NCBI GenBank assembly: GCA_937138955.1
Contig: CAKZPJ010000394.1
Span: 1-13,037 of the forward strand
Reading direction: 5' to 3'
Length of the DNA: 13,037 nt
Source of the DNA: an uncultured Flammeovirgaceae bacterium
Lineage (GTDB): Bacteria; Bacteroidota; Bacteroidia; Cytophagales; Cyclobacteriaceae
Below, in pieces: positions 1 to 6,376 of this stretch (the first letter of the stretch is position 1; each line of letters opens with the position of its first letter). Under the pieces are notes generated by a model that worked only from the letters and a program-made list of their open reading frames with translations, ran no database searches and had not been told where the DNA came from. A program made the translations under genes and the position numbers.

Positions 1-1236
1 CTATTAGCGGGTAGCTACCCGGCCTTCTTTGTTGCTTCTTTTCCCGGAATTCAGGTAATGAAGGGCAGTCCTCACTCCGGGGGGGGAGCGCATCTGGTAC
101 GAAAAGGGTTAGTGGCTTTTCAGTTCTTAGCCTCTATCCTACTGCTGATTGGGGCGATGGTGATCTTTAAACAACTTAATTTCCTTCGCAATGAGAAGCT
201 GGGTATTACTACCGAACAAGTAGTACTAATTCCTTTACCAACCGAATCTATCCGGCAGCAGTACGAAACCCTCAAGAACCGTTTGCTTCAGGACAGTCGT
301 TTCGTTAGTATAACGGCAGTTAACACTCCTTTAACCCAGCGGGTGGGCGGATGGCGACCCTATTGGTTACATGGTTCAGAAGAGAGTACGATGATTCCTA
401 CCGTAGTAGTAGAACAAGACTTCTTTTCAACGCTGGAAGCTACTTTCGTCGATGGACGGGATTTTTCGCTCGATTACCCCAGCGATGTATCTGAGGCATA
501 TATCATTAACGAAGCGGCTCAAAAGTTTCTGGAATTAGAGTCGCCGGTGGGTACTCCTACTGTCGGGTCAGCGTTCACTGGCAGCGAGTGGTCTAGGAAG
601 GATGCTCAGATCATTGGGGTGGTCAAAGACTTCCACCTCGCTTCACTACATACTGAAATACAACCCATGATTTTCTCACTGCACTCCGAACAGACTATAC
701 CTATACAATTAATGGCTATTCGGGTGACAGGTGACTTGACCGGAGCAATACAACAATTAGAAGCTACGTGGCAAAATATGGCGTTTGAACGATCCCTTTC
801 TTACTCTTTTATGGACGATGAAGTGTACGCCCTCTACCAGAACGAAGAACGCTTCCTCCGCATTTTCACGATATTCTCCGTACTAGCCCTATGCATCGGA
901 GGGTTAGGAGTGTACGGATTAGCCTCCTTCATGGTGGCGCAGCGAACGAAGGAGATCGGTATCCGCAAAGTACTAGGAGCAACCGTAAGTAGCGTCGTCC
1001 TACTGTTATCCAAAGATTTTACCAAACTTATTCTGATCGCTTTTCTCATCGCTGTTCCAATAGGGTACTTGGTGATGAGTAGCTGGTTAGAGAACTTTGC
1101 TTATCGTACCAGCATAGGCGTTGGTATTCTCGTTGCTGCGGGCGGAGCCTCTTTAATTATTACCCTACTCACCGTCAGTTACCAATCCATCCGAGCCGCG
1201 CTGGTTAATCCAGTGGATAGTTTACGAAATGAATAA
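1..1236 (+). CDS. ABC transporter permease, MacB/FtsX family (5' end missing)
   Basis: The reading frame is open from base 1, so this is the 3' part (412 codons) of a longer gene. The ATG at 58 is probably internal: the codons before it read LLAGSYPAFFVASF, the conserved end of a FtsX-type membrane segment, which continues into GIQVMKG. Next come a transmembrane helix (in-window residues about 37-60), a long extracytoplasmic MacB-type core domain, and three C-terminal helices with the family motif EIGIRKVLGA after the first. The ending NPVDSLRNE is typical of these permeases. Bacteroidota commonly encode about 800-residue permeases with two such modules; this would be the second module (inference). 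Such proteins work with a separate ATPase to drive export or mechanotransmission across the inner membrane. The substrate cannot be told. A run of eight G (79-86) lies inside the frame. Confidence 0.9.
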   Translation, partial: LLAGSYPAFFVASFPGIQVMKGSPHSGGGAHLVRKGLVAFQFLASILLLIGAMVIFKQLNFLRNEKLGITTEQVVLIPLPTESIRQQYETLKNRLLQDSRFVSITAVNTPLTQRVGGWRPYWLHGSEESTMIPTVVVEQDFFSTLEATFVDGRDFSLDYPSDVSEAYIINEAAQKFLELESPVGTPTVGSAFTGSEWSRKDAQIIGVVKDFHLASLHTEIQPMIFSLHSEQTIPIQLMAIRVTGDLTGAIQQLEATWQNMAFERSLSYSFMDDEVYALYQNEERFLRIFTIFSVLALCIGGLGVYGLASFMVAQRTKEIGIRKVLGATVSSVVLLLSKDFTKLILIAFLIAVPIGYLVMSSWLENFAYRTSIGVGILVAAGGASLIITLLTVSYQSIRAALVNPVDSLRNE

Positions 1237-1238
1237 TC

Positions 1239-1288
1239 GGGCGGGGAGCGAGGGGGCTGGGGTACGCACCGCTCCTTGCTCCCTGCCC
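1239..1288. repeat. G-rich inverted repeat with G-quadruplex motif
   Basis: Arms 1239-1253 and 1274-1288 can pair over 15 positions, counting two G-T pairs, around a 20-nt loop. The plus strand also holds four G-runs (1239-1241, 1243-1246, 1252-1256, 1259-1262) separated by 1, 5 and 2 nt, which fits the canonical G3+N1-7 quadruplex pattern. The element begins 2 nt after the permease stop codon and ends 4 nt before the stop codon of the convergent DUF721 gene. No T-tract follows on either strand, so it is not a classic Rho-independent terminator. It may still separate the two convergent transcripts (inference). Confidence 0.6.
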
Positions 1289-1292
1289 CTAG

Positions 1293-1613
1293 CTATAAAA
1301 AGACTACATCTTCTACAATGGCTTCGCCAAATTCTTGAAGGAATAGCGCTAGAATTTTAGATCGAGACATGTTGAGTTCCTGCTTCAGTGGAGCCGAGCT
1401 AAGTTTGACGTAGAGCACGCGGTTGCTCACGTATATTTTATCAGTACGGCGGGCAACGGGATGGCCCATTAGCCTTTCCCACGATTCAATAAGTTGGGTT
1501 TGCTCGTACTTAGCCTTTAGCTGGTATGTGTCCAGCAATTGACTGAGAGCTTCTCCCACAGTAGAGAGTTCAGCATTACGGCCTCGCTGGTTCGGATCAA
1601 ATCGTTTTGGCAT
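1293..1613 (-). CDS. DUF721 (DciA-like) protein
   Basis: A 106-residue protein with the DUF721 pattern: a basic N-terminus (MPKRFDPNQRGR), a helical stretch around GEALSQLLDTY, the core IESWERLMGHPVARRT (about residues 42-57), and a beta segment with LYVKLSSAPLKQEL (about 67-80). DUF721 includes DciA, a loader or partner of the replicative helicase. The Bacteroidota members are short, as here. In many genomes of this phylum, to my knowledge, the gene sits next to recF; here recF is about 5 kb away on the other strand. It follows the DUF2911 gene by 62 bp on the same strand and is probably the last gene of that transcript. Family assignment is fairly firm; a helicase-loading role in this organism is inference. 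Confidence 0.82.
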   Translation of the reverse strand: MPKRFDPNQRGRNAELSTVGEALSQLLDTYQLKAKYEQTQLIESWERLMGHPVARRTDKIYVSNRVLYVKLSSAPLKQELNMSRSKILALFLQEFGEAIVEDVVFL

Positions 1614-1622
1614 TTGGCTAGT

Positions 1623-1692
1623 TTTTAATGAGTGATGATTAATGAATAATATCAGTCATTGTTCATTGCTCACTGTTAATTGCTAATTGTTA
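1623..1692. repeat. 70-bp array of ten degenerate heptamers, inverted halves
   Basis: The stretch divides into ten consecutive 7-mers without any gap. Units 2-4 (1630-1650) read GAGTGAT, GATTAAT, GAATAAT. A central 7-mer ATCAGTC (1651-1657) follows. Units 6-10 (1658-1692) read ATTGTTC, ATTGCTC, ACTGTTA, ATTGCTA, ATTGTTA. Reverse-complemented, units 2-4 become ATCACTC, ATTAATC, ATTATTC, so the two halves are one family in opposite orientation. The array fills the gap between the DUF721 and DUF2911 genes and covers the last five codons plus the stop of the DUF2911 gene. Heptameric tandem repeats of this style are known from cyanobacteria; I know of no function for it here. Confidence 0.65.
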
Positions 1693-2239
1693 TAGGTAGT
1701 TCAGCCATTGTTTGATCCCAAGCCATTCGCATCACAGCTTCACCATCGTCGCCTTCAGCAAACTGAATAGTAAATGCTTCTACTGGCTTATCTAACGAAC
1801 TTACCGATGCATCAGACCGTAGCACGTCCTTGTCTTCTTGGTAACGGTATGCCCCCCAATAGTCAAGATCAGAACTAAAGATCACTGTCCACGTATCTTC
1901 ATTGGGTACAGTGAAGAGAGAATATGTTCCCGCCGATAATTTTTTACCCTCAATAGTTACATCTTGATAGAACTTTACTTCAGGTGCTTCATTAGCTCCG
2001 GTACGCCAAACTTTACCATAAGGCACGCTCTTCTCTCCAAACATTTTTCGTCCGTTCAACTGCGGACGACTGTAAATAACTTTGATGGCTACTTCTTCTC
2101 CCGGCTTACGATCGTGCGCGAAATTATCCGGGTAGTAAGCAATGTCTAACGGACTTTTATCTAAGCCTCGAAATTCCTGGCTCATGGCTAAGGTACTTAT
2201 CAATAAAAAACAGCTTAGAAAAAATAGGGTAGCTCGCAT
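1676..2239 (-). CDS. DUF2911 domain secreted protein
   Basis: A 187-residue protein with an N-terminal signal peptide (hydrophobic residues about 4-19, likely cleavage near AMS-QE), so it is exported to the periplasm or beyond. The rest matches DUF2911 as seen in Bacteroidota: IKVIYSRPQLNGRKMFG, then VPYGKVWRTGANEAPEVKF, then KLSAGTYSLFTVP and WTVIFS. This is a small beta-rich domain with no established biochemical function that I know of. It lies 38 bp downstream of lysC and 62 bp upstream of the DUF721 gene on the same strand, so it is probably co-transcribed. Its last residues (ITISN) are encoded by heptamer repeat units, so the exact C-terminus may be set by the repeat. Family call confident; function unknown. 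Confidence 0.85.
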   Translation of the reverse strand: MRATLFFLSCFLLISTLAMSQEFRGLDKSPLDIAYYPDNFAHDRKPGEEVAIKVIYSRPQLNGRKMFGEKSVPYGKVWRTGANEAPEVKFYQDVTIEGKKLSAGTYSLFTVPNEDTWTVIFSSDLDYWGAYRYQEDKDVLRSDASVSSLDKPVEAFTIQFAEGDDGEAVMRMAWDQTMAELPITISN

Positions 2240-2277
2240 GGTGAACAGATTAAAGATGAATTAGTAAGGTACGGATT

Positions 2278-3606
2278 TTATTGATCGGGAAAAGTAAAAA
2301 TATGCTCATTTAAGCGATTGAGTGTTTCCACTTTATATCGGTTATCAACAAGCAGCGAAATATTAAACCTACTACCTCCGTAAGAAAGCATCCGTATCGG
2401 AATATCATCAATAGCATCCACAATTTTTTTCAGTACGCCTACCTTCTGGAATGGCATGTTACCCACCACACACACAATGGTATGATTACTATCTACTTCT
2501 ACCTCGCCGTAGGTTTTTAGCTCCTGTAGAATACTCGTTAAGTACTGCTGATCATCAATAGTCAGCGAAATACCTACTTCCGAAGTGGTGATTAGATCAA
2601 TTGATGTTTTATACTTTTCAAAAACCTCAAAAACTTTCCGTAGAAAGCCATAAGCTAATAACATTCTCGATGACTTGATTTTAATGGCAGTGATGCCATC
2701 TTTAGCCGCTATGGCAGTAATAGGTCGATCTTCCTGATGGTCAGAGATCAATGTGCCGGGGGCATCAGGTTGCATCGTATTTAGCAAGCGTACCGGAATA
2801 TTGGCGCGCTGAGCCGGACGAACGGTAAACGGATGCAGAATTTTTGCCCCGAAGTACGCCAGTTCTGCCGCCTCGTCAAATGAGAGCCTATCAATGCGGA
2901 AAGTTCGTTTCACAATACGGGGATCGTTATTGTGCATTCCATCAATATCCGTCCAAATTTGAATTTCTTCCGCTCGTACTGCCGCTCCAATCAAAGAAGC
3001 CGTATAATCACTACCTCCCCGCTGTAAGTTATCAATCCGATTCTGACTGTTCAAACAAATGTAGCCTTGAGACACAAACAGTTGAGTATCCGGATGCTGA
3101 TCCATCAATGCGCTCAATCGCTCCTGGATAAATACTTCATCCGGCTCCTGATTAGCATCAATCCGCATAAACTCTAGTGCCGGCAATAGTACGGCGGGTA
3201 TACCCTGCGATTTTAAGTAAGTGGTAAATAGTTTAGTAGAGAGCAGTTCGCCTTGAGCCAGTATTTCTTTTTCTACATCCGCATTAAATGGTTCCTGAGT
3301 TATATTACTCAAGACTTCAAAGTGAGCCGCAACAATAACCTCGCCCTCTTTCTGAACTTCCTCTCCTACTAATAATTTCTGGTAAAATTTGTCGTATTGC
3401 TTCCTTAAATCGGTAACTAGGCGATCAGCTTCTGCTATTTGCTGCATTTGCAAAGCTTTTCCAATCTGTACCAGCGTATTGGTTGTACCCGATACGGCAG
3501 ACAATACCACAATCTTCGGTTCGGCCGACTGAGTAGCTAATTCAGCGACCCGGTGCATCCGTTCCGGTGAACCCACCGAAGTACCGCCAAATTTTAATAC
3601 TTTCAT
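2278..3606 (-). CDS. lysC: Aspartate kinase (monofunctional, class III-like)
   Basis: A 442-residue aspartate kinase, which phosphorylates L-aspartate with ATP as the first step to lysine, threonine, methionine and diaminopimelate; cytoplasmic. The N-terminus carries the amino-acid kinase signature KFGGTSVGS (residues 5-13). Further motifs are LQRGGSDYTA (194-203), IWTDIDGMHNNDPR (217-230) and FDEAAELAYFGAKILHP (243-259). Two ACT domains follow, about 305-370 and 376-440, and would bind a feedback inhibitor. The length and absence of a homoserine dehydrogenase domain show a monofunctional enzyme; which amino acid inhibits it cannot be read from the sequence. The start is the ATG placed right at the family's N-terminal strand. 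It lies 132 bp downstream of ribH and 38 bp upstream of the DUF2911 gene, with no strong promoter seen in the gap. Confidence 0.95.
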   Translation of the reverse strand: MKVLKFGGTSVGSPERMHRVAELATQSAEPKIVVLSAVSGTTNTLVQIGKALQMQQIAEADRLVTDLRKQYDKFYQKLLVGEEVQKEGEVIVAAHFEVLSNITQEPFNADVEKEILAQGELLSTKLFTTYLKSQGIPAVLLPALEFMRIDANQEPDEVFIQERLSALMDQHPDTQLFVSQGYICLNSQNRIDNLQRGGSDYTASLIGAAVRAEEIQIWTDIDGMHNNDPRIVKRTFRIDRLSFDEAAELAYFGAKILHPFTVRPAQRANIPVRLLNTMQPDAPGTLISDHQEDRPITAIAAKDGITAIKIKSSRMLLAYGFLRKVFEVFEKYKTSIDLITTSEVGISLTIDDQQYLTSILQELKTYGEVEVDSNHTIVCVVGNMPFQKVGVLKKIVDAIDDIPIRMLSYGGSRFNISLLVDNRYKVETLNRLNEHIFTFPDQ

Positions 3607-3637
3607 AGAGAATGATTGTTCAATTGCTGATGTTATT

Positions 3638-3665
3638 AGTCCACGGTCGATAGTCCATAGTCATT
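3638..3665. repeat. Four heptamer units of the AGTCCAT type
   Basis: Four adjoining 7-mers read AGTCCAC, GGTCGAT, AGTCCAT, AGTCATT. They lie in the 132-bp gap between ribH and lysC. The rest of that gap (3607-3637 and 3666-3738) shows no gene and no clear promoter or terminator. The element recalls the longer heptamer array near 1623-1692: both contain the core AGTCATT. Confidence 0.45.
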
Positions 3666-3738
3666 TGGTACTTGCGGTTTGGGATATTGTTCGTTGCTTT
3701 TACCCTTTTCCGGTCTCAGTCCTCCCGTCTCCGTAATT

Positions 3739-4221
3739 TTATTCGTTAAACCCTAGCATCTTGATAGCGGTGATAGCTGCTTCGTCGCCTTTGTTTCCGT
3801 GTTTTCCTCCCGCTCTTGCAAGTGCTTGTTCCTGGTTTAGCGTAGTCAGTACTCCAAAAATTACCGGCTTATCGTATTTGAGAGCCACGTCTTTCATGCC
3901 CTGGGCTACTGACTGACAGATATAGTCGAAGTGAGGAGTTTCGCCTTGAACCACACATCCCAAACAAATTACCGCATCAACTTTGGGACGAGCGGCCTCC
4001 CACTGGGCTCCTAAAGATAGTTCAAAGCTGCCGGGAACCCATTTAGAACGAATGTTCTTCTCCTTTGCTCCGTGCTTCAGTAGGGTAGCAATAACTCCAT
4101 CCAATAAGGATTGAGTAACCTCACGATTCCATTCGGCGGTAACAATAGAAAAACATCGTTGGGAAATGTCGGGAAGGTGCGAGTCATCGTGCTCGCTTAG
4201 GTTTTGGTTTGCGGTAGCCAT
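3739..4221 (-). CDS. ribH: 6,7-dimethyl-8-ribityllumazine synthase
   Basis: A 160-residue lumazine synthase, the penultimate enzyme of riboflavin synthesis, which condenses 5-amino-6-ribitylamino-uracil with 3,4-dihydroxy-2-butanone 4-phosphate. Visible family motifs are AEWN (residues 29-32, substrate-ring contact), VPGSFE (62-67), GCVVQGETPHFDYI (88-101, with the catalytic-type His97), GVLTT (123-127) and AGGKHGNKGDEAA (137-149). Length is normal for the family, with about 20 extra polar residues in front of the core. No other riboflavin gene is in the window. It lies 100 bp downstream of the TPR gene; TPR-ribH adjacency is, to my knowledge, a conserved pairing in Bacteroidota. Regulation by an FMN riboswitch is not supported: the leader is too short. 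Confidence 0.96.
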   Translation of the reverse strand: MATANQNLSEHDDSHLPDISQRCFSIVTAEWNREVTQSLLDGVIATLLKHGAKEKNIRSKWVPGSFELSLGAQWEAARPKVDAVICLGCVVQGETPHFDYICQSVAQGMKDVALKYDKPVIFGVLTTLNQEQALARAGGKHGNKGDEAAITAIKMLGFNE

Positions 4222-4241
4222 ATAGGATAAAGCATGTCCCG

Positions 4242-4276
4242 GTCTTGTGGCGGGGTCAATTTCGGGAGGACAAGAC
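4242..4276 (-). other. Inverted repeat in the TPR-ribH gap
   Basis: Arms of 7 bp, GTCTTGT (4242-4248) and ACAAGAC (4270-4276), enclose a 21-nt loop about 20 nt upstream of the ribH start. No T-tract follows in the direction of transcription, so it is not a convincing terminator. It could be an RNA leader structure or processing site between two co-transcribed genes. This is weak evidence. Confidence 0.3.
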
Positions 4277-4321
4277 TGTACTGGCCTTACCCTCGTTTAT
4301 TATCAATTTTTTACGCCAAAA

Positions 4322-5056
4322 TCAATTGGAAGACATGGCTGCTAAGCGAGCGTGTTGCTTCTGCGCCTCCTGGTACTCGTAAGCTTCCGGAAACTCATCA
4401 ATAATTCGCTGGTAGCGGTCGGCTGCTTGAGCGTAATCACCCCCAGCTTCGTAAGCTACCGCTGCCTTCGATAGATACTTGGGAGAAAAGAATCGGTTGG
4501 TGTTATAGTCAGCCGCAGCTTCGTACTCTCCAGCCGCCTGCTGATATTCACCTAGCTCCATGTAAGCATCACCAATCAGAGCGTAAGCTTGGGCTTGCAC
4601 GAGTAGATCGGAAGCACTAAAATCGTCTAGATACTCAATGGCTGACTCATAATTACCCTGTCGTAACTCGATAACGCCTGCGTAGTAATGCGCTAAGTTG
4701 GAAGCATCGGTTCCCCCAAACTCATCCATAATTTCTAAAAAGCCGTAGTTGTTACCGTCTCCGTTTAGAGCAAGGTTTAAACTATCCGACTCAAAATAGT
4801 AGATTGCTTGAAACATTTCTTCCTGCGCTGACTGGTTTTGGCTGGTCTGATAGTACTGGTAACCGAAGTAACCTGCTACCGCCAGCACAATAATAGCCGC
4901 TCCAATAATGAATACTGTAGAATGTTGTTTGATATATTCTTCCGTATCAACAATCTTATCCTGCAATGCTTCCGGGGTTTCCAGCAGCTCTTCGGTTGCG
5001 CTTAAATTTTGTTGTAAGTCTTTTTTGCTACGAGAGCCTCGAACTCTATTGGCCAT
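4322..5056 (-). CDS. Membrane-anchored tetratricopeptide repeat protein
   Basis: A 244-residue protein with a basic, charged N-terminus, one transmembrane helix (about residues 48-66, VFIIGAAIIVLAVAGYFG) and a C-terminal domain of TPR units. Recognisable repeats are around HYYAGVIELRQGNYESAIEY (about 123-142), ALIGDAYMELGEYQQAAGEY and KAAVAYEAGGDYAQAADRYQ. The layout (short cytoplasmic part, single helix, TPR domain outside) resembles YfgM/AncA-like proteins, which assist periplasmic chaperones and the Sec translocon, but homology to YfgM itself is not shown here. The TPRs imply protein-protein contacts. It lies directly upstream of ribH, behind its own candidate promoter and after the pdhA terminator, so it probably heads the transcript that includes ribH, lysC, DUF2911 and DUF721. 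Confidence 0.85.
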   Translation of the reverse strand: MANRVRGSRSKKDLQQNLSATEELLETPEALQDKIVDTEEYIKQHSTVFIIGAAIIVLAVAGYFGYQYYQTSQNQSAQEEMFQAIYYFESDSLNLALNGDGNNYGFLEIMDEFGGTDASNLAHYYAGVIELRQGNYESAIEYLDDFSASDLLVQAQAYALIGDAYMELGEYQQAAGEYEAAADYNTNRFFSPKYLSKAAVAYEAGGDYAQAADRYQRIIDEFPEAYEYQEAQKQHARLAAMSSN

Positions 5057-5075
5057 AATTCGTGATTTTGGGCTG

Positions 5076-5083
5076 CAAAGTTA
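5076..5083 (-). promoter_or_regulatory. Candidate -7 box, Bacteroidota type
   Basis: Read on the minus strand this is TAACTTTG, an exact match to the TAnnTTTG -7 consensus of the Bacteroidota primary sigma factor. It lies 19 nt upstream of the TPR start codon, implying a short 5' leader. A good TTG -33 box is not visible; the best candidate is within TTTTCTG, 18 nt upstream. Its position just after the pdhA terminator supports a new transcript starting here. Confidence 0.55.
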
Positions 5084-5156
5084 GAATAATTTTTCGGTAA
5101 ACAGAAAATCTATCCATTACGTTTCATTGACTATGGAGTTACTGCTTTTTATAAAA

Positions 5157-5181
5157 CAAAAAAAGAGTCCCACAGGACTCT
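5157..5181 (-). terminator. Rho-independent terminator of pdhA
   Basis: On the minus strand a perfect 7-bp stem (AGAGTCC / GGACTCT; plus-strand 5164-5170 and 5175-5181) with a 4-nt loop is followed directly by seven T residues and then GTTTT. It begins 26 nt after the pdhA stop codon, so it should end the pdhA transcript before the TPR-ribH block. Confidence 0.88.
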
Positions 5182-5207
5182 CTCAGGTTACCTTTCAACG
5201 AGAATCT

Positions 5208-6251
5208 TTAATCCAGAATGAATGGATAGTCTTCCTGCATGTACACGTCTTCCAGAGCTTGTTCGGCTGGCGGGAAAGGTGACTCATCGGCAAATTTGAT
5301 AGATTCTTCTACTTGAGCTTTCACTTTTTTCTCAATCTCTTTCAAATCTTCTTCGGTGGCGAAATCCTTTTCTATCATGGCGTTAGCACACTGTATAATC
5401 GGGTCTTGCTCCTTATATCCTTCCAGTTCTTCCTTCGTACGGTACTTGGCCGGGTCAGAAATAGAGTGACCTTTATATCGATAGGTACGAAATTCTAGCA
5501 AAGTAGGGCCATCGCCTTTACGAGCGCGTTCGGCCGCTTCTTCTACGGCGATATGTACGTTCTCTACGTTCATAGCATCTACCGGGAAAGAAGGCATATC
5601 GTAGGCCTCGCCCAGCGTGTAAAGGTCTTGCACATTACTGGTTCGCTGTACCGATGTACCCATTGCATAACCATTGTTTTCAATGACAAAAATTACCGGT
5701 ATTTTCATGGTCATGGCCATGTTCAACGTTTCGTGAAAAGCACCCTGTCGTACCGCTCCGTCGCCCATAATCGTCATACACACATTGTCGGTTCCTTTGT
5801 ACTGTTCAGCAAAAGCGATACCCGCTCCTAAAGGAATCTGACCACCCACAATACCGTGACCGCCGTAGAAATTACGTTCTTTGTCAAACATATGCATCGA
5901 GCCGCCTTTACCTCGTGAAACTCCGGTTTCTTTAGCAAATAGCTCCGCCATCACTTTATTAGGATCAGTTCCTAATGCTAACGGATGAGCATGGTCGCGG
6001 TAGGCTGTAATGAAGCTATCGGTATCGCGCAGGGCAGAAACCGAGCCAGCAGCGCAAGCTTCCTGACCGATATATAGGTGGCAGAAGCCGCGAATTTTCT
6101 GACGACCGTACTGCTGACCAGCTTTCTCTTCAAAGCGGCGCATCAGGTACATAGTTTCGTACCACCACAGGTAAGTCTCTTTAGAAAATTCTCGTTGGTT
6201 AGAATCTTTTTTCGTTTTTTTATCCGTCTTTTCTTTGGTACTAACTGCCAT
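5208..6251 (-). CDS. pdhA: Pyruvate dehydrogenase E1 component, alpha subunit
   Basis: A 347-residue E1 alpha subunit, which with E1 beta and thiamine diphosphate decarboxylates pyruvate for acetyl-CoA formation; cytoplasmic. The ThDP-binding motif runs from GDG (residues 163-165) to ENN (191-193) with the usual spacing. HLYIGQEA (58-65), YRDHAH (84-89) and GKGGSMHMF (114-122) are hallmark segments. The loop YKGHSISDPAKYR (259-271) corresponds to the loop that is phosphorylated in mitochondrial E1 alpha. A lysine-rich N-terminal leader (about residues 6-20) precedes the core. E1 beta and E2 are not adjacent: a terminator follows and the next gene is unrelated, so the gene is probably transcribed alone. 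It diverges from recF across a 121-bp gap holding a perfect dyad. A branched-chain 2-oxoacid dehydrogenase subunit is the alternative, but the motifs fit pyruvate better. Confidence 0.93.
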   Translation of the reverse strand: MAVSTKEKTDKKTKKDSNQREFSKETYLWWYETMYLMRRFEEKAGQQYGRQKIRGFCHLYIGQEACAAGSVSALRDTDSFITAYRDHAHPLALGTDPNKVMAELFAKETGVSRGKGGSMHMFDKERNFYGGHGIVGGQIPLGAGIAFAEQYKGTDNVCMTIMGDGAVRQGAFHETLNMAMTMKIPVIFVIENNGYAMGTSVQRTSNVQDLYTLGEAYDMPSFPVDAMNVENVHIAVEEAAERARKGDGPTLLEFRTYRYKGHSISDPAKYRTKEELEGYKEQDPIIQCANAMIEKDFATEEDLKEIEKKVKAQVEESIKFADESPFPPAEQALEDVYMQEDYPFILD

Positions 6252-6278
6252 AATTACTTGCTTAGATGAAAGTGCTAT

Positions 6279-6298
6279 AGAGTATGTTTAAATACTCT
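6279..6298. promoter_or_regulatory. Perfect dyad between pdhA and recF
   Basis: AGAGTAT (6279-6285) and ATACTCT (6292-6298) form a 7-bp perfect inverted repeat around GTTTAA, 27 bp upstream of the pdhA start. It could be a repressor operator or a leader hairpin of pdhA. The plus-strand octamer TATGTTTA (6283-6290) inside it is one base off the TAnnTTTG -7 consensus, with a TTG 22 bp upstream (6258-6260), so a recF promoter may overlap the dyad. No regulator can be named. Confidence 0.35.
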
Positions 6299-6364
6299 CA
6301 GGATTGTAACGTGCGAAAGGTTATCCTGTTTATGTTCTCGCAAATTAATACAAAAACACGAACA

Positions 6365-6376
6365 ATGAAGGCATGA
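6365..6376 (+). other. Three-codon upstream ORF overlapping the recF start
   Basis: ATG AAG GCA TGA sits directly before recF, and its stop codon overlaps the recF start in an ATGA arrangement (recF ATG at 6373). It may be chance, or it may couple initiation to recF. The recF start itself is fixed by the family N-terminus (MRLEKIHLLNYKNY). Confidence 0.25.

Noticed and set aside
58..60. ATG at 58 as the true start of the permease
   Set aside because: The frame is open upstream to base 1 and the preceding codons match the conserved AGSYPAFF segment, so the start lies outside the window.
834..1049. Minus-strand open frame of 71 codons inside the permease gene
   Set aside because: It lies fully antisense to conserved FtsX-family codons and shows no recognisable domain or promoter.
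1623..1692. CRISPR-like array
   Set aside because: The units are 7 bp and adjoining, with no 20-40 bp spacers, and no cas genes are near.
2844..3131. Plus-strand open frame of 95 codons inside lysC
   Set aside because: It is antisense to conserved aspartate kinase motifs and has no start context or domain of its own.
4222..4321. FMN riboswitch before ribH
   Set aside because: The leader is only 100 nt, holds one short hairpin, and lacks the conserved multi-stem FMN aptamer pattern.
5553..5831. Plus-strand open frame of 92 codons inside pdhA
   Set aside because: It is antisense to the ThDP-binding region of pdhA; His/Tyr-rich shadow with no family resemblance.
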